A stretch of DNA of 64,000 bases. Origin: Aerococcus viridans. GTDB lineage: Bacteria; Bacillota; Bacilli; Lactobacillales; Aerococcaceae. Positions 26,560 to 37,327 of this stretch are shown here, piece after piece (position 1 is the stretch's first letter; each line of letters starts with the position of its first letter). The DNA lies in the NCBI RefSeq assembly GCF_001543285.1, contig NZ_CP014164.1:806001-870000 (forward strand), in the 5' to 3' direction. The notes beneath the pieces are model-generated. The model had not been told where the DNA came from. It made no database searches and was given only the letters and a program-made list of their open reading frames with translations. The translations under genes were made by a program, and so were the position numbers.

Positions 26560-26608
26560 AACAGAGTTGTTTGTTTTGATTCAAAAAAAACAAACCTCAA
26601 AAAAACTG

Positions 26609-26638
26609 TTGACAATCATCTGATTGAAATGGTAAGAT
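26609..26638 (+). promoter_or_regulatory. rrn promoter P3
   Basis: TTGACA, 18 bp, TAAGAT, preceded by A runs. Confidence 0.75.
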
Positions 26639-26699
26639 AATTGAGCTTTATAGTTTACAAATCTCACGAAAACGATTTAAAAATAAATCAAAAAAAGTG

Positions 26700-26729
26700 T
26701 TGACAAGAAAACATAAAATAAGGTAAGAT
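26700..26729 (+). promoter_or_regulatory. rrn promoter P4
   Basis: TTGACA, 18 bp, TAAGAT, the same hexamers and spacing as P3, preceded by A runs. Confidence 0.75.
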
Positions 26730-26794
26730 AATCTAGTCGCTTCAAGTCACTTCGAGTGGTTGAACGGTCAACAAAAACTTTTTAAAACTTTTTG

Positions 26795-26824
26795 TTGACA
26801 AACATCGAATGAAGATGGTATGAT
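26795..26824 (+). promoter_or_regulatory. rrn promoter P5
   Basis: TTGACA, 18 bp, TATGAT; the promoter nearest to 16S, about 165 bp upstream of it. Confidence 0.8.
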
Positions 26825-26987
26825 ATATGAGTTGCTAATAAAGCAACGAGATAGACCTTTGAAAACTGAACAAAGAAGACAAACCAAAAATTGTGTATGG
26901 AATCATTTGATTCCAACAATTAAAAGTAGTGAGAACTACTATAAATAAGTCAGCAAACTTTAATGAGCAATCAAGCTCATGAAAATC
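26825..26987 (+). other. rrn leader with boxA-like antitermination site
   Basis: The transcribed leader contains CTTTGAAAACTGAACAAAG at about 26857-26875. The same core, CTTTGAAAACTGAA, recurs in the 16S-23S spacer. It matches the Gram-positive rRNA boxA, where Nus factors assemble. No coding sequence is present. Confidence 0.6.
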
Positions 26988-31674
<4,687 letters not shown>

Positions 31675-31752
31675 ATGGATATAAGATTGTATGATGGAAT
31701 GGTAGACGACTTACAGATTCAGTTTTGAGCGAACAAAAGCTCATATAAATAT

Positions 31753-31871
31753 TGTGTGGTAATGATGGCAAGAAGGACACACCTGTTCCCATCTCGAACA
31801 CAGAAGTTAAGCTTCTTAGCGCCGAATGTAGTTGGGGGTTGCCCCCTGTGAGACTAGGACGTTGCCATGCA
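31753..31871 (+). rRNA. rrf: 5S ribosomal RNA
   Basis: About 119 nt with conserved CGAACACAGAAGTTAAGC and GTAGTTGGGGGTTGCCCCC. Helix I forms between TGTGTGGTAA and TTGCCATGCA. Confidence 0.95.
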
Positions 31872-31876
31872 AACCC

Positions 31877-31952
31877 GGAGAATTAGCTCAGCTGGGAGAG
31901 CGTCTGCCTTACAAGCAGGATGTCGGGGGTTCGAGCCCCTCATTCTCCACCA
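31877..31952 (+). tRNA. tRNA-Val (TAC)
   Basis: Acceptor GGAGAAT/ATTCTCC, anticodon loop CTTACAA. It is the only tRNA in the cluster with an encoded CCA (31950-31952). Confidence 0.97.
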
Positions 31953-31953
31953 T

Positions 31954-32026
31954 GACTCGTTAGCTCAGTCGGTAGAGCAACTGACTTTTAATCAGTGGGT
32001 CGTAGGTTCGAATCCTACACGGGTCA
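31954..32026 (+). tRNA. tRNA-Lys (TTT)
   Basis: Acceptor GACTCGT/ACGGGTC with one G-U pair, anticodon loop CTTTTAA, A73, no encoded CCA. Confidence 0.97.
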
Positions 32027-32030
32027 TTAT

Positions 32031-32112
32031 GCGGGTGTGGCGGAATTGGCAGACGCACCAGATTTAGGATCTGGCGCCGCAAGGCGTGGGGGTTCAAGTC
32101 CCTTCACCCGCA
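32031..32112 (+). tRNA. tRNA-Leu (TAG)
   Basis: Class II tRNA with long variable arm, acceptor GCGGGTG/CACCCGC, anticodon loop TTTAGGA, A73. Confidence 0.97.
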
Positions 32113-32122
32113 TTATATATTA

Positions 32123-32195
32123 GCCGGCTTAGCTCAGTTGGTAGAGCATCTGATTTGTAATCAGAGGGTCGAGGGTTCAAGTCCTTTAGCCGGCA
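32123..32195 (+). tRNA. tRNA-Thr (TGT)
   Basis: Acceptor GCCGGCT/AGCCGGC, anticodon loop TTTGTAA, A73. Confidence 0.97.
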
Positions 32196-32219
32196 TTAAT
32201 ATCTTTGATATTTAAATAC

Positions 32220-32291
32220 GCGGAAATAGCTCAGTGGTAGAGCACCACCTTGCCAAGGTGGGGGTCGCGGGTTCGAACCCCGTTTTCCGCT
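32220..32291 (+). tRNA. tRNA-Gly (GCC)
   Basis: Acceptor GCGGAAA/TTTCCGC, anticodon loop TTGCCAA, U73 as usual for Firmicute glycine tRNAs. Confidence 0.97.
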
Positions 32292-32331
32292 TTGTTCGAA
32301 AGGACATCCATATAAATACATTTTATAATAT

Positions 32332-32416
32332 GCCGGGGTGGCGGAATAGGCAGACGCACAGGACTTAAAATCCTGCGAGGGTTAACCTCGTACCGGTTCG
32401 ACCCCGGTCCTCGGCA
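32332..32416 (+). tRNA. tRNA-Leu (TAA)
   Basis: Class II tRNA, acceptor GCCGGGG/CCTCGGC, anticodon loop CTTAAAA, A73. Confidence 0.97.
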
Positions 32417-32426
32417 TTTTATACAA

Positions 32427-32500
32427 GCACCCATGGCTCAACTGGATAGAGTACTTGACTACGAATCAAGCGGTTGCAGGTTCGAATCCTGCTGGGTGCA
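32427..32500 (+). tRNA. tRNA-Arg (ACG)
   Basis: Acceptor GCACCCA/TGGGTGC, anticodon loop CTACGAA. A34 is expected to be edited to inosine by TadA. Confidence 0.97.
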
Positions 32501-32505
32501 TGACC

Positions 32506-32579
32506 CGGGAAATAGCTCAGCTTGGTAGAGCACTTGGTTTGGGACCAAGGGGTCGCAGGTTCGAATCCTGTTTTCCCGA
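32506..32579 (+). tRNA. tRNA-Pro (TGG)
   Basis: Acceptor CGGGAAA/TTTCCCG, anticodon loop TTTGGGA, A73. Confidence 0.97.
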
Positions 32580-32588
32580 TTCTAATGT

Positions 32589-32661
32589 GGGGGATTAGCT
32601 CAGCTGGGAGAGCGCCTGCTTTGCACGCAGGAGGTCAGCGGTTCGATCCCGCTATTCTCCA
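32589..32661 (+). tRNA. tRNA-Ala (TGC)
   Basis: Acceptor GGGGGAT/ATTCTCC with two G-U pairs (positions 3 and 5), anticodon loop TTTGCAC, A73. Confidence 0.96.
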
Positions 32662-32681
32662 CTTATTTAGATGTATAATAT

Positions 32682-32755
32682 GGCGGTGTAGCTCAGCTGG
32701 CTAGAGCGTCCGGTTCATACCCGGGAGGTCATGGGTTCGATCCCCTTCGCCGCTA
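32682..32755 (+). tRNA. tRNA-Met (CAT), elongator
   Basis: Acceptor GGCGGTG/CGCCGCT, anticodon loop TTCATAC. The body matches Gram-positive elongator tRNA-Met rather than the initiator. Confidence 0.93.
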
Positions 32756-32770
32756 TTATATAATTTACTT

Positions 32771-32844
32771 GGACCTTTAGCTCAGTTGGTTAGAGCAGAC
32801 GGCTCATAACCGTCCGGTCGTAGGTTCGAGTCCTACAAGGTCCA
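32771..32844 (+). tRNA. tRNA-Ile (CAT, lysidine-modified)
   Basis: Acceptor GGACCTT/AAGGTCC, loop CTCATAA. The body matches the AUA-reading isoleucine tRNA whose C34 is converted to lysidine by TilS. A Met label is the alternative. Confidence 0.85.
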
Positions 32845-32885
32845 TCCTTGTATGGAATTATATGAAATATATTTTTTATTGCCTC

Positions 32886-32975
32886 GGAGGATTACCCAAG
32901 TCCGGCTGAAGGGAACGGTCTTGAAAACCGTCAGACGTGTAAAAGCGTGCAAGGGTTCGAATCCCTTATCCTCCT
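32886..32975 (+). tRNA. tRNA-Ser (TGA), copy 1
   Basis: Class II tRNA, acceptor GGAGGAT/ATCCTCC, anticodon loop CTTGAAA. The discriminator is T, not the usual G73. The body is identical to 33527-33616. Confidence 0.96.
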
Positions 32976-32990
32976 TTTTATTATTAATAT

Positions 32991-33063
32991 CGCGGGATGG
33001 AGCAGTTGGCAGCTCGTCGGGCTCATAACCCGGAGGTCGTAGGTTCGAGTCCTACTCCCGCAA
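32991..33063 (+). tRNA. tRNA-fMet (CAT), copy 1
   Basis: Initiator features: unpaired C1-A72, acceptor CGCGGGA/TCCCGCA, anticodon stem with GGG-CCC pairs around CTCATAA. Confidence 0.96.
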
Positions 33064-33069
33064 TGAGAT

Positions 33070-33142
33070 GGTCCCGTAGTGTAGCGGTTATCACGCCTCC
33101 CTGTCACGGAGGAGATCGCGGGTTCGATTCCCGTCGGGACCG
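33070..33142 (+). tRNA. tRNA-Asp (GTC), copy 1
   Basis: Acceptor GGTCCCG/CGGGACC, anticodon loop CTGTCAC, G73. Confidence 0.97.
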
Positions 33143-33157
33143 TAAATAAAATAATAT

Positions 33158-33228
33158 GCGGGTGTAGTTTAGTGGTAAAACCATAGCCTTCCAAGCTATC
33201 GTCGCGAGTTCGATTCTCGTCACCCGCT
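33158..33228 (+). tRNA. tRNA-Gly (TCC)
   Basis: Acceptor GCGGGTG/CACCCGC, anticodon loop CTTCCAA, U73. Confidence 0.97.
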
Positions 33229-33238
33229 TTAGTATTAT

Positions 33239-33312
33239 GGGCCTGTAGCTCAGCTGGTTAGAGCGTCCGCCTGATAAGCGGGAGGTCGATGGTTCGAGTC
33301 CATTCAGGCCCA
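33239..33312 (+). tRNA. tRNA-Ile (GAT)
   Basis: Acceptor GGGCCTG/CAGGCCC, anticodon loop CTGATAA, A73. Confidence 0.97.
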
Positions 33313-33321
33313 TTGATATTT

Positions 33322-33409
33322 GGAGAATTACTCAAGAGGCTGAAGAGGACGGTTTGCTAAATCGTTAGATCGCGTAAGCGATGCAAGGGTTCGAATCCCT
33401 TATTCTCCG
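33322..33409 (+). tRNA. tRNA-Ser (GCT)
   Basis: Class II tRNA, acceptor GGAGAAT/ATTCTCC, anticodon loop TTGCTAA, G73, unlike the TGA serine tRNAs in the same cluster. Confidence 0.96.
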
Positions 33410-33423
33410 CTTTTATATATTTT

Positions 33424-33495
33424 GGCCCGTTGGTCAAGCGGTTAAGACACCGCCCTTTCACGGCGGTAACACGGGTTCGAGTCCCGTACGGGTCA
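33424..33495 (+). tRNA. tRNA-Glu (TTC), copy 1
   Basis: Acceptor GGCCCGT/ACGGGTC, anticodon loop CTTTCAC, A73. Identical to 33881-33952. Confidence 0.97.
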
Positions 33496-33526
33496 TAGCT
33501 TGATAAAGCTTTATATTTTTACTTTT

Positions 33527-33616
33527 GGAGGATTACCCAAGTCCGGCTGAAGGGAACGGTCTTGAAAACCGTCAGACGTGTAAAAGCGTGCAAGGGTTCG
33601 AATCCCTTATCCTCCT
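33527..33616 (+). tRNA. tRNA-Ser (TGA), copy 2
   Basis: Identical in body to 32886-32975, again with T at position 73. Confidence 0.96.
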
Positions 33617-33630
33617 TTTATTATTAATAT

Positions 33631-33703
33631 CGCGGGATGGAGCAGTTGGCAGCTCGTCGGGCTCATAACCCGGAGGTCGTAGGTTCGAGTCCTACTCCCG
33701 CAA
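33631..33703 (+). tRNA. tRNA-fMet (CAT), copy 2
   Basis: Identical to 32991-33063. Confidence 0.96.
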
Positions 33704-33709
33704 TGAGAT

Positions 33710-33782
33710 GGTCCCGTAGTGTAGCGGTTATCACGCCTCCCTGTCACGGAGGAGATCGCGGGTTCGATTCCCGTCGGGACCG
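33710..33782 (+). tRNA. tRNA-Asp (GTC), copy 2
   Basis: Identical to 33070-33142. Confidence 0.97.
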
Positions 33783-33790
33783 TTGGTTTA

Positions 33791-33863
33791 GGTCTGATAG
33801 CTCAGTTGGTAGAGCACTTGATTGAAGCTCAAGGTGTCGGCAGTTCAAATCTGTCTCGGACCA
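33791..33863 (+). tRNA. tRNA-Phe (GAA)
   Basis: Acceptor GGTCTGA/TCGGACC, anticodon loop TTGAAGC, A73. Confidence 0.96.
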
Positions 33864-33880
33864 TTGTAATATTTTAAACT

Positions 33881-33952
33881 GGCCCGTTGGTCAAGCGGTT
33901 AAGACACCGCCCTTTCACGGCGGTAACACGGGTTCGAGTCCCGTACGGGTCA
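33881..33952 (+). tRNA. tRNA-Glu (TTC), copy 2
   Basis: Identical to 33424-33495; last tRNA of the array. Confidence 0.97.
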
Positions 33953-33963
33953 TAATATTGTTG

Positions 33964-33990
33964 AAAAGGGAGGCGAAAGCTTCCCTTTTT
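33964..33990 (+). terminator. Terminator of the rrn-tRNA transcript
   Basis: AAAAGGGAGGC, loop GAAA, GCTTCCCTTTTT: an 11-bp stem with one G-U pair and a T run, 12 bp after the last tRNA. Confidence 0.9.
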
Positions 33991-34199
33991 CTTTTATTCA
34001 TTTTATATTCTCTTAAGATTATCCTAAAATAAATATTAAAAAGCTTAATTGCAATATCAAATGCATAAAAAATTTTAAAAACCTTTATAGACAGCGAATT
34101 ACTCAATAATCCAGTATTACCAATGCTTTGAAGCCATTGACGGCAGGGAGTGTTTCATCCCTTACCATTTTTCAGGTGAGTTGTTGGTGGTTCTGACCC

Positions 34200-34267
34200 A
34201 AGAGGATAGGTTAGCTGAGTCAAGAGAAGGAGCAAAGCGGCTCTTGACTCAGCTAACCTATCCTCTT
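34200..34267. repeat. 27-bp perfect inverted repeat inside IS copy 2
   Basis: Same hairpin as 25152-25219 in copy 1: arms 34200-34226 and 34241-34267. Confidence 0.9.
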
Positions 34268-34291
34268 ATCCTATAGAACCAACAAAACACC

Positions 34292-35359
34292 TTAAGCTGC
34301 TTGTAAATCGGCCAGTTCTTCCTGAAGGCGTTCTGCAGGTGTTGTATAGCCCATTATTTTTCTTGGTCTGTGGTTGATCGTATCGGTTACTTCCAGTAAA
34401 TACGAATAGGACAATGGACGCAGAGTGACTCCCTTTGGGATAAATTCTCGGAGCATGCGGTTATGCCTTTCGTTCGTTCCTTTCTCCCAAGAAGCATACG
34501 CATGAGTAAAGAAAACCTGAACGTCTTCAGCGATGCTTTCGATAAGAGACAGACTTGAAAACTCAGAGCCGTTATCAGTTGTGAGTGACTTGAACTGTTC
34601 TAGCCCCTGTTTTTTCATCAAGTCAAGCACGCCTTTTTGAACCAGCGCTGCGCCTTTTCCCCAAACTTTCTTAGTGAGGCAGTAGCGTGTTTTCCGTTCA
34701 ACCATAGTGATGATGACAGGCTCATTTTTTGTTTTCTTACCTAATACTAAATCGACTTCCCAATGCCCAAATTCTTCCCTCGAGAGTACTTCTGGAGAGC
34801 GATCTTCGATACTGCGTCCCAAGTGTTTAGCGTTATGACCTTTAGGTTCAGAAACGGTTGTTTTTCGTGGCCGCATCCTAGTCTTCATAGGCAAATCGAT
34901 ATTACGGATTGGAAGTACGGCAGCATTTATCAAAGCGTAAACGGTCTTCGTGCATGGTACGCGTTCGTCAGGGTGCAACTTTCTATAAGAGTGTACAAAA
35001 GTATCCACACTATGAATCCGCAACCCTTTCTTGGGTGCTAGATTTTCAGGTAAGGCAGCAAGGAAAGCCGCAGAATATTTATTATGATCCCGCGCATGCG
35101 AGTTCTCACGATTTTCTTTATAAACCCGTGCGCCTGAGGCGGCAATATACTGCTCGTAATAATTGCGCTTATAGTCAAGCTGGCGCGTTCTACCGCGTTT
35201 CAACTCACGAGAAACAGTGGGTTGGCTGACCCCTAATTCTCGCGCCATTTCAGCTTGTTTATAGGTGCCGCTTTTCGCCATCTGTTCCAGCATTCCGCGT
35301 TGGATGTCAGTAAGTTGTTTGAAGGTGCGCTTTTCTGTGATACAATTATTTTTGGTCAT
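34292..35359 (-). CDS. IS30-family transposase (second copy)
   Basis: Amino-acid sequence identical to the transposase at 25244-26311, with the same intact HTH and DDE motifs (WEVDLVLG, TTDNGSEF, EKGTNERHN). Two identical copies point to recent transposition or ongoing gene conversion. Confidence 0.95.
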   Translation of the reverse strand: MTKNNCITEKRTFKQLTDIQRGMLEQMAKSGTYKQAEMARELGVSQPTVSRELKRGRTRQLDYKRNYYEQYIAASGARVYKENRENSHARDHNKYSAAFLAALPENLAPKKGLRIHSVDTFVHSYRKLHPDERVPCTKTVYALINAAVLPIRNIDLPMKTRMRPRKTTVSEPKGHNAKHLGRSIEDRSPEVLSREEFGHWEVDLVLGKKTKNEPVIITMVERKTRYCLTKKVWGKGAALVQKGVLDLMKKQGLEQFKSLTTDNGSEFSSLSLIESIAEDVQVFFTHAYASWEKGTNERHNRMLREFIPKGVTLRPLSYSYLLEVTDTINHRPRKIMGYTTPAERLQEELADLQAA

Positions 35360-35492
35360 GTAGATACCCCTTATACTTTTGGTTTGGTTGCTAACAAGTA
35401 TATCGTATCTACATGATTTTTTTGTTTATTTCCTTATGCATTTCATTTTACAATTTACCTAAATATTAAAAATGGAAATGCATAGATAAACA

Positions 35493-35522
35493 TTACAAAT
35501 TAACTTTAGACTTTGTTATAAT
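35493..35522 (+). promoter_or_regulatory. mreC promoter
   Basis: TTACAA (35493-35498), 18 bp, TATAAT (35517-35522). It begins 34 bp after the right end of IS copy 2. Confidence 0.7.
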
Positions 35523-35555
35523 AAATACCATATGTAAGTGAAGGGATGGATAATA

Positions 35556-36473
35556 TTGCGACGATTTTTTGAAAATAAAAAATTAATTGTCCTGCTTGTT
35601 AGTGTCATCACTTCATTCAGTATGATTGCCTACTCTATATTTAGTCAATCACAGATGCCCAAACCAATCTTATGGGTGAATGATGTGACCGCGGTTGTGG
35701 GTAGATTTGTTTCTACACCTACGAATGCGATGATGCGCTTTACAGATTCAATTAACGATTTAATGAACACTTATGAAGAAAACCAACGATTGAAAAGCCA
35801 AATTTCTTCGCTTGAGGAACTAGAGGCTCAAAATGAGATATTACAAAGTGAGAATGAAGAATTATCTGCCTTACTAGACTTAAAACCGTCTTTGGTGGGT
35901 AAAAATGTAATTGCTTCATCAGTTATTTCTAGATCACCAGATACTTGGTTAGACTCAATTACAATTGATGTAGGGGCCAATAGTGGTGTTGAGAAAAACA
36001 TGTCTGTAATGACTGAGAGTGGTCTTGTTGGGCATGTAACAGAAGTATCTGCTACTAGTTCTAAAGTTCAGTTATTAATTACTGAAAATAATCAAATGAC
36101 TAATGTTGCTGTCAGTATTCAAACGGATGATGGTATTGTATCTGGTATTTTATCCGACTATGATGAAAAATCACAGGAATTAATTCTTGAACAAGTGCCG
36201 AAAGATGCTCAAATTTCTGAAGGTAACACTGTGACAACAAGTGGGCTTGGTGGGGTATCTCCAGAAGGGTTAATTATTGGTGAAGTGACTTCAGCTTCAT
36301 CTGATAACTTTGGCTTGTCTCAGTCTGTTAGAGTAAAACCAGCTGCTGACTTTAAAGATATCCGAACTGTATTAGTTGTCATGACTTTGAATAACTCTTC
36401 AAGCGACTCATCTGTTGATAGTGAGGACCAAGCTGATGAATCATCTTCTGCCTCTTCAGCTAGTGAAGAATAG
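35556..36473 (+). CDS. mreC: Rod-shape/cell-elongation protein MreC
   Basis: MreC is a membrane-anchored scaffold of the peripheral cell-wall machinery. The 305-residue protein has an N-terminal membrane anchor (about residues 9-30, IVLLVSVITSFSMIAYSIF). A coiled coil (about 60-100) with repeated Glu/Leu/Asn follows, then the beta-rich MreC core with LDSITIDVGANSGVEKNMSV. It ends in a Ser/Asp/Glu-rich tail. TTG 35556 is chosen because AAGGGATGG is well spaced; GTG 35538 has no ribosome-binding site. mreB is not adjacent, unlike the usual mreBCD order. Confidence 0.92.
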   Translation: MRRFFENKKLIVLLVSVITSFSMIAYSIFSQSQMPKPILWVNDVTAVVGRFVSTPTNAMMRFTDSINDLMNTYEENQRLKSQISSLEELEAQNEILQSENEELSALLDLKPSLVGKNVIASSVISRSPDTWLDSITIDVGANSGVEKNMSVMTESGLVGHVTEVSATSSKVQLLITENNQMTNVAVSIQTDDGIVSGILSDYDEKSQELILEQVPKDAQISEGNTVTTSGLGGVSPEGLIIGEVTSASSDNFGLSQSVRVKPAADFKDIRTVLVVMTLNNSSSDSSVDSEDQADESSSASSASEE

Positions 36474-36484
36474 GGGAGGTCAGT

Positions 36485-37006
36485 ATGTTACATTTTTTTA
36501 AGAATAACTTTTTGATCCCAGGTTTTGTATTCTTGATTCTATTGTTAGACGGTAGTGTCATGACCATGCTATCCTACAGTTTAGGTAGTGAGAACTTTCA
36601 AATCAGTCCTCAGTTTACGCTAATGGTGATCACATTACTGGCCGTATATTTAATAAATGATGCGAATATATTCTTAGTCAGTATTGTCATAGGTTTTATA
36701 TATGATGCCTATTATTCTTCAATCTTGGGTGTGAATTTATTCCTATTCCCCATGATAGTAATCCTTACTCGGACGGTTATTAAAAAATTCCCGATGAACT
36801 TTTATACGATTTGGTTATGGATCCTTATTGTTTATACCGGGTATACGCATTTTATCTATGCTTTATACTACTTAATCGATATACATAGTAGTAGCTATTA
36901 TTACTTTTTAAGTCAGAACTATATTCCGTCGTTATTATTCAATGCCTTTTTAGGTTTTATCTTTATTTGGCTAATTCAGAAATTAGTGATTTGGTTTGAA
37001 AAATAA
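36485..37006 (+). CDS. mreD: Rod-shape/cell-elongation protein MreD
   Basis: A 173-residue very hydrophobic protein with five to six membrane segments, directly downstream of mreC behind GGGGAGG. Size, topology and context identify MreD, the membrane partner of MreC in the elongation complex. The family has few sharp motifs, so context carries much of the call. Confidence 0.88.
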   Translation: MLHFFKNNFLIPGFVFLILLLDGSVMTMLSYSLGSENFQISPQFTLMVITLLAVYLINDANIFLVSIVIGFIYDAYYSSILGVNLFLFPMIVILTRTVIKKFPMNFYTIWLWILIVYTGYTHFIYALYYLIDIHSSSYYYFLSQNYIPSLLFNAFLGFIFIWLIQKLVIWFEK

Positions 37007-37009
37007 TGC

Positions 37010-37038
37010 TTGATTAAAAATTAAAACATGATTATAAT
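37010..37038 (+). promoter_or_regulatory. Promoter of T-box/ABC transporter operon
   Basis: TTGATT (37010-37015), 17 bp, TATAAT (37033-37038). Confidence 0.75.
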
Positions 37039-37044
37039 GAATTT

Positions 37045-37306
37045 ACAAATATGAAAAGTGTTGATTGGAAGAGGTTACGAACCTTTTATTAAAGAGAGCC
37101 TAGCGAAGTTGAGAATAGGTATAAAAATCGTATCTACACACCCAAGAGCAAATTATTAAAGATAATTCGTGCGTGAGCGTTAATCACAGTGTCAAGTCTG
37201 ACACGCAGAGATAGTAATCGTGAGGTTACTATGAAAAAAGGTGGAACCACGTTTATTTCACGTCCTTTTATACCAACGGAGTTTGGTGTAGAAGGGCGTT
37301 TTTTTA
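37045..37306 (+). promoter_or_regulatory. T-box riboswitch controlling an amino-acid transporter
   Basis: The leader has a Stem I with the conserved AGAGAG motif near 37092, then the T-box sequence AAGGTGGAACCACG (37238-37251). A strong terminator follows (37260-37306, ACGTCCTTTTATACCAA paired with a T-flanked complement). Uncharged tRNA would stabilise the antiterminator and switch the operon on. The bulge is UGGA, which pairs with NCCA tRNAs having U73. I could not fix the specifier codon by hand. Confidence 0.85.
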
Positions 37307-37327
37307 TTCAACTGGAGGGTGGAAGTA

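Larger units (their letters stand above)
32886..33143 (+). repeat. Duplicated Ser-fMet-Asp tRNA block, copy 1
   Basis: 258 bp repeated at 33527-33783, differing only by one T in the Ser-fMet spacer. Flanks on both sides differ, so the repeat limits are sharp. Confidence 0.93.
33527..33783 (+). repeat. Duplicated Ser-fMet-Asp tRNA block, copy 2
   Basis: 257-bp counterpart of 32886-33143. It follows the first tRNA-Glu, and the array then continues with Phe and a second Glu. Confidence 0.93.
34043..35459 (-). mobile_element. IS30-family insertion sequence, copy 2
   Basis: A second 1417-bp copy, same orientation and apparently identical to 24995-26411 (constant offset 9048). Its own 13-bp direct repeat, TAAATATTAAAAA, flanks it at 34030-34042 and 35460-35472. 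This duplication differs from that of copy 1, so each copy was inserted independently. It lies between the tRNA terminator and the mreC promoter. Confidence 0.93.

Noticed and set aside
31867..34106. Open reading frames across the tRNA array and its flank
   Set aside because: Every one is made of tRNA genes and short spacers, or runs from the last tRNAs into the insertion sequence.
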